From the NCBI RefSeq assembly GCF_023973825.1, contig NC_090126.1, forward strand, positions 992,001-1,056,000: a stretch of 64,000 nucleotides of DNA, written 5' to 3'. Origin of the DNA: Plasmodium brasilianum. Taxonomy: Eukaryota; Apicomplexa; Aconoidasida; Haemosporida; Plasmodiidae. Numbering within the stretch: the stretch's first letter is position 1; each line of letters begins with the position of its first letter. Positions 35,739 through 46,156 of this stretch are shown here, in pieces. Position numbers and translations under genes: made by a program. The notes under the pieces were generated by a model, which saw only the letters and a program-made list of their open reading frames with translations, was not told the DNA's origin and did not search any database.

Positions 35739-36937
35739 AAGAAAGAATTAAAGAAAAGAAAATGTAAACAAAAAGGTAAGTAGACTGACAGGAATACTGA
35801 CAGATAATCAAACAAAAAGTATATAAATAAACGAATGAATGAAGTTTTCCCCCACCTTTATATACTTTGCATGCCATTCGTTCAAATTATTACATACAAA
35901 TTGCATAAGTAAAATGTGTATAAACTTACATATAGCACACGCGTTCCTTAAGTACAGTGTCTCATGTTTAAGTTTCTAAATGTTATTATTCAACAAGGAA
36001 AGAAACACATTTCAAATGACCCTTCGATGAATTTGTGATAAAATATTACACTGAAGTGTACTTACTTTTTATTTTTATAATTTTTATTATTTTTATTATT
36101 TTTATTTTTTTTATCTTTATTTTTTCTTATAACTTATATTTAATTATTTTCTACCATTATCAAAAATTATAAAAAATGACTAATAAAAAGTCGAGTATTC
36201 ATGCCATATAAAAGTGTTGCCTTTTCATACCTTAGCTAGTGGTTAAGTTATGTAATTCTTCATTAGATGATTGAAACTATAAGAGGTGAGAAAAATAATT
36301 GTTTAACAAAAGATTTTATATAGTGACTATTTTCTTATTAATAAAAAAATATAATAACAAATGATGTCGTTTTCAAAATAGAAGCAATAAAATTTTTAAA
36401 TTTATTAGGCAACTAATTAAAATTTTGATGTACCTTTGGTCAGGATCAAAACTATCAAAGCAGCAAAGCAATGAACTAGCAATACAACGCGTTTTTTTAT
36501 TATTTTCCCTTTTTTAATAATGAATCGCCATTTAAAATTTTTTTTTATTTTTCTTTGTTTATCTACCAATCTATCAATTTTTACGTGCGAATAGCTGACA
36601 AAAATTCTGCCAAAAATGGGACTATATTCAAAATATTTATTTCTCAAAGATATGAAACAGGATATACACATTTTAAAAGAAAAAAAAACTACATGAAAAG
36701 AATTACTGTTTTTTTTTTTTTTTTTTTTTTTTTTATTTTAACGAATATAAATAACAATGATTTAACTAATTGTGAGTGTGGAATAAATGATGATAATTAT
36801 ATATATATTCATATATATAATATTTATAAACGCATGAACACATACATGAACGGATATACAAATAGGCACACACATGAGGAAGGGGAAATTAGGCGGTACG
36901 GAATTATTTACCAGCGTCCTTGGCACCGGTGTTACTT
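35739..36937. other. Convergent 3' intergenic region
   Basis: About 1.2 kb between the spliced GPI-like gene and HOP. A perfect-looking splice donor word (aaaag|gtaagtag) lies at about 35776, 38 bp beyond the stop. T-rich runs at 36075-36140 and 36711-36734. The open frame 36555-37058 overlaps the end of HOP and consists of intergenic sequence; I do not accept it as a gene. Confidence 0.55.
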
Positions 36938-38611
36938 CTACCTAACTTTCAATATCCCCGCAGCAATCAACTTTTGTAATCCATTAAAAATTTTAGGATC
37001 TTTTATATATTCCGAAATAGAATTAGGGTTTTCATTTAATCTTTGTAAAATTATTTGAAATTGTGGATCTGATATAATTTGTTGAATTTCTGGGTCGGAC
37101 ATGGATTTTTTGAATTGTTCTTCATCTACTTTTTCTGATTTGGACATTTCATCAATTTTGTATGCACACCTTTGATATCCTTCCAAACATTCTTTATTAT
37201 TAGGATCTAATTCTAATCCTTTATTATAAGCTTGTAAAGCTTTATAATAATCCTTCATGAAAAAATGTAGGTTTCCTTTTCTACTATATGCCTTAACAAA
37301 ATTTGGGTCTAATTCTATAGCTTTCATCACATCTTCTAAGGCTGATGGATATTCTATTAATTTAGTTAATGCTGCTGCTCTGTTAGAATATAATTTGGCA
37401 TCATTGGGATTTCTTCTAATGGCTTCATCGTATTCTTTTTTAGCATTTGGAAAATCATTATTTTTAAAATATTCATTACCTTTGTTTTTATGTTCTTCTG
37501 CTTTAATTGGATCTATATATGCCTCTCTTTCTTCTTTTTCTTTTTTTCTCTCCAATTCCTTCAAAGCATTTCTAGTTGCTCTATTATTATCTTCTACTAA
37601 TGATTTTCGATACGCTTCAATTGCTTTATCGTAATTTTTCATATAGGCATAGCTAATAGCTAATCGATTATATACTTTCGCTACCTGGGAAAAATCAGCC
37701 TTAAAATTATATCTATTTTCAATTGCATAAATACATGTTTCAATTGATTTTTCATAATTTTTCATTTCCATATATACAGCTGCTATATTATAATGGTACA
37801 TAATTTCATTAGGGTTAGCTTTAATAGCTTCATTATATTCATTCAAAGCCTCTTCAAATTTTTTTTGTTTATAAAATTCATTTCCCTTCAATTTGTGTTC
37901 TTCACCAAGTATTTCTTCTGGGGTTCTGTTTTTTAATTTCTCTTCTTCTTCTTTTCTTTTTCTTTCTTTTTCTTCCTCTTCTTTTTTCCTTTGTTTTTCT
38001 CTTTCTGCTTCATACGCAGAATCGTCATTAAATCTTATACCGAAAAATTTCTCTACCCCTTCGCATATTTTTTTATTACATGAGGAAAGTATTAAACGAA
38101 TATTCATTGGATTACTATTAATAGTTTTTATTGTATTTAAAAGTTCATTAGGATAATTTGCATTTTCTTCTTTATATGATTTTAAATTTTCATCATTTTC
38201 TATGATAGTATTTATATGGTTAATGTATTCCATATTTTCCATTAATTTATCTCTTCTTACTTTTTCTAAACCATCTTTTAGTGAGTTATTATTAGGGTCT
38301 AATTTTAATCCTTCTAAATAAGTTTTTTCTGAATTGTCAAGCTGCCTTAAACCATGTTCTGCACAACCCTTTCTAATATATCCCTTCGGCCAATCCTTTT
38401 TCAATCGTATACATTTATTTGCATTTTCTAAAGCTTCATAAAATCTTCCTAAACTTGAGAAGGCACCTGACAAGTTTGAATATAGCACATGATCTTCCGG
38501 ATCATTCTTAATAGCACTGGTGAAATGATTTATCGACTCTTCAAATTTCCCTTCTTGAAAGCATTTATTGCCTAATTCTTTTAATCGTTGCGCTTCTTCT
38601 TTATTCACCAT
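36938..38611 (-). CDS. HOP: HSP70/HSP90 organising protein (HOP/STI1)
   Basis: A single-exon gene of 557 residues, the normal length for HOP. It is a cytosolic co-chaperone that binds HSP70 and HSP90 tails together and hands clients on. Three TPR blocks are visible: TPR1 at about 1-110 (LKELGNKCFQEGKFEESINHF; YSNLSGAFSSLGRFYEALE), TPR2A at about 238-360 (EEHKLKGNEFYKQKKFEEALN) and TPR2B at about 370-485 (EEHKNKGNEYFKNNDFPNA). Carboxylate-clamp Lys/Asn/Arg positions are kept. A charged KEEEEKERKRKEEEEK linker precedes TPR2A. The C-terminal DP2 domain has DPEIQQIISDPQFQIIL and ends AAGILKVR. The DP1 region after TPR1 is present. Its 5' end faces the calmodulin gene across an unusually long gap. 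Confidence 0.97.
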   Translation of the reverse strand: MVNKEEAQRLKELGNKCFQEGKFEESINHFTSAIKNDPEDHVLYSNLSGAFSSLGRFYEALENANKCIRLKKDWPKGYIRKGCAEHGLRQLDNSEKTYLEGLKLDPNNNSLKDGLEKVRRDKLMENMEYINHINTIIENDENLKSYKEENANYPNELLNTIKTINSNPMNIRLILSSCNKKICEGVEKFFGIRFNDDSAYEAEREKQRKKEEEEKERKRKEEEEKLKNRTPEEILGEEHKLKGNEFYKQKKFEEALNEYNEAIKANPNEIMYHYNIAAVYMEMKNYEKSIETCIYAIENRYNFKADFSQVAKVYNRLAISYAYMKNYDKAIEAYRKSLVEDNNRATRNALKELERKKEKEEREAYIDPIKAEEHKNKGNEYFKNNDFPNAKKEYDEAIRRNPNDAKLYSNRAAALTKLIEYPSALEDVMKAIELDPNFVKAYSRKGNLHFFMKDYYKALQAYNKGLELDPNNKECLEGYQRCAYKIDEMSKSEKVDEEQFKKSMSDPEIQQIISDPQFQIILQRLNENPNSISEYIKDPKIFNGLQKLIAAGILKVR

Positions 38612-41600
38612 TTTAGCGAGTGTGTTGTGTATATATGTATATATATATATATATATATAATATATGCAGATTAATAAATAAATATATGCATATATATCAT
38701 ATACATGCGGATATGTATATTCTTTTACTCTATTTATTTATATGTTTTTGTTTTTAAGTTTTTTTCTCTTTATAAATGGGAAGGAATATTTCTCTGAAAC
38801 TTTAAGTTTATTTGATTCTATATATGATAGTGTTTCCCTTGTTTTAGTATAACCTATTTTATTTTATGTTTCTTTGGAAAAAAACAATATTTCTATTGTA
38901 TATACAATTTTCATTTAAAATTTTTTTCCTATGATTGAAACTTTCTTTAAACTTAAAATATAATTTTTTTAAAAAAAGTAACACATTATTTTGCTTCTAA
39001 AAATATGGGTACTTTTGCTTATTATTTTTTTTTTTTTTAATATACTATTTGTAAAAATATAAATAAACTTTTTTATATAAGAATATTGATATGATTTAGC
39101 AATAATATTATGTTGGTATATATATTTTTTTTATATCCTTTAATTAAAAATTATTATGAAGTACACTATTATTCTTTGATGTATTACTTTATTTTTTTTA
39201 TGCATGTTAATTTTATATCTTCATAGTGTGGTGTTTATGTATATACATATATAATAAAAATATATTATTATATATTTTTATGTATGTATGTATATATATG
39301 TGACACAATAAATTCCTTGTTCAAAAAAACACAGCTTTCTCAAATATTTATTTTTTTTTTTAATTTAACAAATCATTAATTGCCGTTTTTTTTTAAAACT
39401 GGTTATCGTTCCTAAATATGTAGAAACATGCGCTAATTTACAATAATATTTTTCTCCTTTTTTATTACAATATATTTTAAGCCCATAAGGACATTTATTT
39501 TCGTATAATGGATGTATGTAACATCACGCCTTAATTAACTGCAGTAAAGGTAAGTAGAATAAGGTTCCTACGAATTTGTGAAATTTATGGGGACCAATGT
39601 TCGCTAATTATTATTTAGTTATTTTGTTTAAATTACTGCACGCATATATACATAAATATTATACACATATATGTATATATACATATATATATGTAGATAA
39701 TATATAAGGAGCGTTATACAATATTTTTTTATATTTTCTACATCTTTGTATCTCAGTTATTGAGGCTAATTTTTATTAAAATTATTTTTTAAATATTCAT
39801 TAAATATCTTGAGATATACATTATAATATATTTCAGTCTGTATTTAATTTTGTTAATACTTTTTTTTTTTTGTGTATACTTTTATATATTATAACCATTT
39901 CCCCCCTTTTTTTTTTTTTTTTTTTTTTTTTCTCTTGAAGTCTATATATTCAACAACTTTTATTTTAAACAAATTGAATATTTTTAAAGTAAAAATATAA
40001 TATGTTTATACAAGCATATATTTATTAATATGTATAATCATTTCTATGTTATTGAATAATTGTTCTTTTTTTAGATTCTTTTTTTTTTTTTTTTTAATTT
40101 GTTCATGATAATCGTCCTCGAAAAATAAAGAGAAAAAGGGAAAACCCCTTTCTATCGCTTAAAAAATTATTATGGCGCTTTTTACTTTTACTTTATATGT
40201 TTACACTTTTAAAAAATATATATACATATTAATTTTTTTTTTTTTTTTTTTGAATAATATAGGTATATATTATGTATTTCTAATGTTAGTTTTTTTAAAA
40301 GAGTTTTTAATACCAATTGAATATGCTACAAGAGAAATTTAATAAATATCTTCTTTGATATTCGCATTCCTTTCAATCGTCTACTTACATTTACATTTTG
40401 GTAATGTGTTGGGTTATTTACGAAAAAGGAATATTTACTACAGAATAGGAAATAAGGATTACCGTTCTTGTTAATTATTACTTATAAAATTATAGTTGTA
40501 TACCAGAATATCAATAACAACGTCAGTTGTGCATATTTATGTGCCTTTAAATATGCTTTGTTTTATACGTTATATACACATAAGCATGAACTATGAACAA
40601 GTAGGTATATGGATTTAAATTTCCTTTCTTTTCTTTTTTATTAACAATTAATCGAAAAAGACATTTATGTTCTTGAACTTAGCCATGACACACTACTGAA
40701 CTTTCGTAAACCTATTGTGTTTTTTTTTTAAAAAAAGGTTCATGTACCAATTTTTTTTTATCATCTTTCATAATCTTTGGAACAACAAATTTAAGTTTAA
40801 AAATATAGAAAATAAATAACTGTTACTATTCAAAAAAAATGAAAATAAAATTTTAGTATATATTAGATACAGCCTAAATATCATATTGATTGTAAAAAAA
40901 AAGGTTCATCATGTATATATATTTATTTGTGATTTATCATTTTATGCATATATATATATTTTTTTTTTTGATAAATAAATACACAATACCTTTTTTTACA
41001 CATATCAACATAACCAATAAGATATACCTTCCTATTTTTACAATGAAAAATTAATTCCTTGCAATTTTTCATGCCTTAAAATGAAATAGGGATACGTGTG
41101 ATATTATAATTGCACATATGGTTTTCTTTAAAATATGCTCAACTAGAAATGGTACAAAAATATTTTAAATGATATGGAAAAAATTGTAAATTTCAAAATG
41201 TTACATATTTTTCTTTTCATAAATTTCAAAACATTCTTTTTTCTATATGGGAAAATTTTAATAATTTTCAGTATTTGGATATACTTTTTCATTCTGAATT
41301 TTTCACTCGCATCGCATTCACTCGAAATATGTAAAGCGTGCAAGCATAAAAAATAAAACAAAATAAAAATATATAGTGACGTGAAAAAATTAAAGGAAAA
41401 AAAAGGCATTTAAAACAAAAAGGCAAAAAATTAAAGGAAGCAAAACTTTTAAAAGGCATATAAATTTTTAACGAAAAAAAAAAAAAAAACACAAGAAACA
41501 AAAATATATTGTATTAAGTAACGTGAGAAGATTAAGGTAAAATTTAGAAAAAAAAAAAAATATATTATTACTACTATGAAATAAAAAATGTATGCGTTAA

Positions 41601-41896
41601 AAAATAATGGAAGTATTTTACATTATACACATGTGATACAGAAAATACCTTTTAAAAATTATTTGCGAAAAAACTTCTGCCTTTTTTAATTTTTCTCTTA
41701 TATAAAAATTTTTAAATGATAAAAATAAATATGCATATATGATTATCAAAAGATAAAATTTTATGACATACTTGTAAAAATATAACAATTACGAGAATAG
41801 TGTACACTGTGCACAAAACAAAAATATAAGAGATTATAAATGAAGAACGTTTTTACATAATAATTTATGGTATATATGTATTATATATACGAATGT

Positions 41897-41943
<47 letters not shown>

Positions 41944-42264
41944 TGTACATTTGCATAATTCATTTACATAATATACTTTTAATTGCCATAAGTACCACTA
42001 ACTAAAATCGTGTATTTTGCATGGTTTTGTTTTTTTTTCAAGTTTACAAAAAAATATGAAAACTTTGAATTCACATGAAAAAAAAAAATTTTACATTTTT
42101 TTTTTATAAAGCTATATATATATATGTGTAATAACGGAAATACACTTTTTCGTAAATGCAAGAAACATTTTTTGAAGTTTTGTATGCATTTCACCCAAAT
42201 ATAAAAAGTAATCAAAAATAATAGAAATTTTCTAAAGGGAAGCCATTTTATTTTGAATAATACA
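38612..42264. promoter_or_regulatory. Long divergent intergenic region between HOP and calmodulin
   Basis: At about 3.65 kb this is the longest gene-free stretch in the window. It must carry two strong housekeeping promoters and 5' UTRs. It holds many T and A homopolymers (for example 39909-39930, 40231-40250), TA repeats (38637-38660, 41900-41936) and few GC-rich words. A consensus splice donor (agtaaag|gtaagtag) occurs at 39550 on the plus strand, in a slightly GC-richer patch (39505-39600), so a spliced calmodulin leader is possible. I saw no tRNA, snRNA or credible protein gene. Confidence 0.55.
39550..39557 (+). promoter_or_regulatory. Candidate splice donor of a calmodulin 5' UTR intron
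   Basis: The sequence cagtaaag|gtaagtag matches the eukaryotic donor consensus exactly and lies 2.7 kb upstream of the calmodulin ATG. No coding exon precedes it, so if used it would splice an untranslated leader. Purely inferred. Confidence 0.2.
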
Positions 42265-43173
42265 ATGGCAGACAAGTTAACTGAGGAGCAAATTTCTGAA
42301 TTCAAAGAAGCCTTTAGTTTATTTGATAAAGATGGCGATGGAAGTAAACTAAAAAAAAAAAAATAATATAATGACAAAATGGCAAAATAGGAATAGTGAC
42401 TTTTTACCTAAACAATTGTCCTTTCTTTTCTTAAGAAATGCATGTTGTCCTGGCTAAAAATTTTTATCATATGCATCATGTGCTAAAATTTACAAAGACA
42501 TTTGTAGTTATGTTGCATAGGAATACAAATATATATATATAAGTACATTATACATGTAAATATGAAGAATCTATAAATCAATTAAAATTACATATTAAAC
42601 GTGGGAAAAATAAATTATAAGTCGTTGATATATATTATTTTATAATTGAAAAAAAAAAAAAATCAATATATGTGTATTATATGAAAACGTATTTCAAGTA
42701 GCCGAATATAAACATAGGGGATTAAATAAGGTTATTAGCCGTTCCTTTATTTTGTTAATTATTATTTTATTTATGTTATTATTTTTTTTTTTTTTTATGT
42801 AGCTATAACAACAAAAGAATTGGGGACTGTTATGAGATCGCTGGGACAAAATCCAACTGAAGCAGAATTGCAAGATATGATAAATGAAATTGATACAGAC
42901 GGAAATGGAACAATTGATTTTCCGGAATTTTTAACTTTAATGGCAAGAAAATTGAAAGATACTGATACGGAAGAAGAATTAATTGAAGCATTTAGAGTTT
43001 TTGATAGAGATGGTGATGGATATATAAGTGCAGATGAGTTAAGACATGTAATGACAAATTTAGGAGAAAAGTTAACAAATGAAGAAGTAGATGAAATGAT
43101 AAGAGAGGCAGATATTGACGGAGATGGACAAATTAACTATGAAGAATTTGTTAAAATGATGATAGCTAAATAA
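42265..43173 (+). CDS. CAM: Calmodulin (two exons)
   Basis: Exon 1 is 42265-42343 and exon 2 is 42803-43173, separated by a 459-bp intron (donor gga|gtaaac after one base of a Thr codon, acceptor tttatgtag). Joined they encode exactly 149 residues starting [20 protein letters not shown]. Four canonical EF-hand loops are present: DKDGDGTITTKE (21-32), [12 protein letters not shown] (57-68), [12 protein letters not shown] (94-105) and [12 protein letters not shown] (130-141). The central helix [17 protein letters not shown] and C-terminal FVKMMIAK are typical. It is the universal cytosolic calcium sensor. The intron splits the first EF-hand loop, just after GDG. Regulation is not visible beyond the large upstream region. 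Confidence 0.98.
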
Positions 43174-44171
43174 TTTATTAATATGTTACTATCTTGAATA
43201 TGAAAAAAAAAAAAAAAGATAAAATATATTATGTATGTAAGTATATATATACATATATATTAAAACATATATGTGTACAACTTCGTTCCCTTTTTTTATT
43301 CATTAAACACCTTTCTTGCATGTTAATACTATTATAACCAACTTATTTTGTTTTATCTGAAATAATTCTAAATATTTATAATTTCCATGGATCCAATATG
43401 AATAATAAAAATTTATGTATATATCTATATATACATATATATATATGTATTAAAGAGAACTGTGCAACCTTATTTGTGATTGTCTTCTCATATAACTAAA
43501 CATTATGTGTATAAAAATGTTTTTTTTTTTTTTTTTCCTATTATATCGTAAACAACGTTTTGAATGATATGATATTCATAAATTAGATTCAGTTATAATA
43601 CTTTTTTCTTTCTCATTTTTTGGAGTTTTTAAAAAAGACATATATAAAAATAAAATAACAAAAGGAATAAAATTAAAAAAAAATATATATATATAATTTT
43701 TATGTAAATGTAACAAAATTAAAATAATTAGCGTTCTCTGCTAAAGGTAGAGATGTTTTTAAAGAACAAAACAAATACGAAAATATAACATACATATATA
43801 TATATATGTATACATTACAAATAATATATAATAATAACAATCACGTCACATAATATCTCAGCGGTTTAAAACATTTTTTTTTTTTTTTTTTGGAAAGATT
43901 TCAATGTGGCATAGTTAATGATACATATTCTAACTTATTAATATGCATTCCTCATATCCAAGAGATTACATAAATATATATAACTGTATTAATGGAAAAG
44001 CACTTCATGCACTTAAACTATTTTATTGTTGCTTTTTCCAAAAATTAAGAAAGTCGTTCAATCTATGTGTTATAACCTATGAAGTTATTTTGTTTTACTG
44101 TATTTGATTTTATTTTGCTTCATTTTTTCATTATTATTCATAAACATGTGTTACGCCTCACCACAATATAG
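43174..44171. other. Convergent 3' intergenic region (calmodulin / QTRT2)
   Basis: About 1 kb of 3' UTR DNA for two convergent genes: A15 at about 43202, TA repeats near 43430 and 43795, T-runs at 43521-43536 and 43874-43891. Nothing else recognised. Confidence 0.65.
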
Positions 44172-45371
44172 CTATTGTTTACACCTATGTAACTGGTGAC
44201 GCTCTATAAACCAACTAATATAACATAAAAAATTATTATTTTTTATTTGAGTTTGAATTTCTTGAAAGAATAAGCTATACATATATAGGTTATGATATGT
44301 TAATAAAACGTTTGCTGTTAGTTCTTGGCATTTTAATAAGTGATGTATGTATGACCGCTTTTCTTTTCTTGGTGAATTAGATGTTATAGTAGAATAATCA
44401 AAGGTATATTTTGAATCATTTAAGTCTATAATAAAATTTTCGTTATTTTTGAAATCGATAAGATTAATATCGTGTAATTTACTGTTGTAATTTAATTCAT
44501 CCATCTGAATAATCATATTTATAGCTTTTCCATTTTTTGCCAAGTAATAAGGAAAATTAGATTCAATAATATCAATTCCATGATATACACTATGTAGAAT
44601 TTCAACTGGAGTACCAGTACTTAATTGTATAAATTTTAATTTGTCTTTTGGCAAAACTTTTAAAATATTTAATAAATAACTAGATCTTATTTCGTTAGAT
44701 TCATCATAACCTAATCCACTTAATAAATAACCATCTATTATTGAATCGTATTTATTTAATGGCTCGGTTATTAAATTATTTATATTAACTGTTGAAGGAA
44801 TGGATAAAATACATAAAGACATATTATTATATAAATTTTTATCTTTCATTGTTTTTATTTTTTCTAAAAATTCATTCATTAAAGTAATTAACCTTATTTT
44901 TTTTTTTTTTCCTATTTCTTCGTTTATTTTAATTTCTTCTGATGGTATACAAAAAATATCTGGTTCAAATATTTCTATGCATTTTAAAAAGTCATCAAAT
45001 GAAAATATAGCGGTTGAACTATTTTGTTTTAAAGTAATAAATTTATTTATATTTATGAAAAAGTCCTTTATTAAAACATTTCTTATATTCATATATCTAT
45101 AGCTATTCTCAAAATCACAAAAGTTATTTAAGTAACTTTTGGTCAACTGTTTAATGTTCTGCTTTGAATAAAATTCTTTTGCTTTTTCAAAAACATCCAA
45201 ATGGTTATATACTTCAATTAAAGGGCAATTTAGTATAAATTTATTCTCTATTTTTCTTAACAATTCTATATTTATAAATTCAGGTAGTAAATCATTTGTT
45301 AATATTGTACTAGTAGGTGTTTCAATGTCCATTACTCTATTTATGCGATACTTGGTTTCTTGTTCGTTCAT
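44172..45371 (-). CDS. QTRT2: Queuine tRNA-ribosyltransferase accessory subunit 2 (QTRT2-like), zinc cysteines missing
   Basis: A single-exon gene of 399 residues from an ATG. In other eukaryotes QTRT2 pairs with catalytic QTRT1 to swap guanine-34 for queuine in GUN-anticodon tRNAs. Family features are clear in the second half: IDGYLLSGLGYDESNEIRSSYL, LPKDKLKFIQLSTGTPVEIL, GIDIIESNFPYYLAKNGKAI and RSYIHHLLKCQELTANVLL followed by YHN. The first half is divergent. TGT-family proteins carry a CXCXXC zinc motif just before the (R)AYIHHLL helix with a His after it. Here that segment reads DYSTITSNSPRKEKRSYIHHLL, with no Cys, while the His in YHN is kept. The protein is therefore unlikely to bind zinc in the usual way. 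It could be a structural or queuine-handling partner; the catalytic partner is not in this window. Confidence 0.8.
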   Translation of the reverse strand: MNEQETKYRINRVMDIETPTSTILTNDLLPEFINIELLRKIENKFILNCPLIEVYNHLDVFEKAKEFYSKQNIKQLTKSYLNNFCDFENSYRYMNIRNVLIKDFFININKFITLKQNSSTAIFSFDDFLKCIEIFEPDIFCIPSEEIKINEEIGKKKKIRLITLMNEFLEKIKTMKDKNLYNNMSLCILSIPSTVNINNLITEPLNKYDSIIDGYLLSGLGYDESNEIRSSYLLNILKVLPKDKLKFIQLSTGTPVEILHSVYHGIDIIESNFPYYLAKNGKAINMIIQMDELNYNSKLHDINLIDFKNNENFIIDLNDSKYTFDYSTITSNSPRKEKRSYIHHLLKCQELTANVLLTYHNLYMYSLFFQEIQTQIKNNNFLCYISWFIERHQLHRCKQ

Positions 45372-46156
45372 TTTTTTTTTAAATTATAAACAAATATAAT
45401 TTATGAAAAATAGGGGTACGCATAATATATTCATTTAATAATATTTAAATGAAAAATGAAAATATCATTATCAATGTCATTAAATTTGTTGCATCTTCGA
45501 GTACCCTAAAAAGGAAAAGGGTTCTCTCCGGAAAACAAAATTAGTAAGCAAAAGAGTCAATGGTCAAATAGAACTAGAAATGTGAGAAAGATTAAAAAAA
45601 AAAAAGAACAAAATAAAACAAATAAATAAATAAAAATTATAAAATAAAAATTATAAAATATAAAATATAAAATAAAAAAATAAAAAAAATAAGATATAAA
45701 ATTAAATAAAAATAAAAACATGATAAATTAGCTAATTTTCAATAATCTAATCACCTGTGCAACTATCAAATGAGTTGACAAAACGTATTTGCACAATTGC
45801 AAGAATAAAATTGTTAAAAAAAAAGAAATACTGTAATGCACATTCTGCAGTATTATAAGAATACATGCATATATACATATCATAAACAAATTGAAGTATG
45901 GGAAAATTTTTGAACATACTAAAATATGTAAAAAGGAAGAAGAAAATTAAAATTCACATGAGAATATTTGTAAATTTACTACTACCATTTTATAATTTTA
46001 TTTTATTCTATTTTAAATTATTTCATTTGTGAATTTGCAATATATAAGTCGTAAAGAAATGCATGATTAAAAATTGTGCTTAATTTTTGTATATGTAGAA
46101 ATAAATGAAAAGGATCATGAGTTTTTTCTTTTTTTATAGCGTCGCTCATTAAAAAA
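45372..46156. promoter_or_regulatory. Divergent intergenic region (QTRT2 / ABC protein)
   Basis: About 0.8 kb with an A-rich low-complexity tract at 45590-45725 made of aaataaat, aaaattata and aaaatata units. The rest is ordinary AT-rich DNA. A T-rich stretch ending in tatag lies 18 bp before the ABC protein ATG and looks like a splice acceptor, so an untranslated first exon is possible. Confidence 0.5.
45590..45725. repeat. A-rich low-complexity tandem repeat
   Basis: Consecutive aaataaataaa, aaattataaaat and aaatataaaat units in the shared upstream region of QTRT2 and the ABC protein. Confidence 0.75.

Noticed and set aside
36555..37058. Plus-strand frame of 167 codons overlapping the 3' end of HOP
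   Set aside because: It mixes intergenic T-runs with the antisense of conserved HOP DP2 codons; no family resemblance.
38612..42264. Possible centromere in the largest AT-rich gap
   Set aside because: Plasmodium centromeres are multi-kilobase and almost pure A/T with a repeat core; this gap has ordinary GC words throughout and no repeat array.
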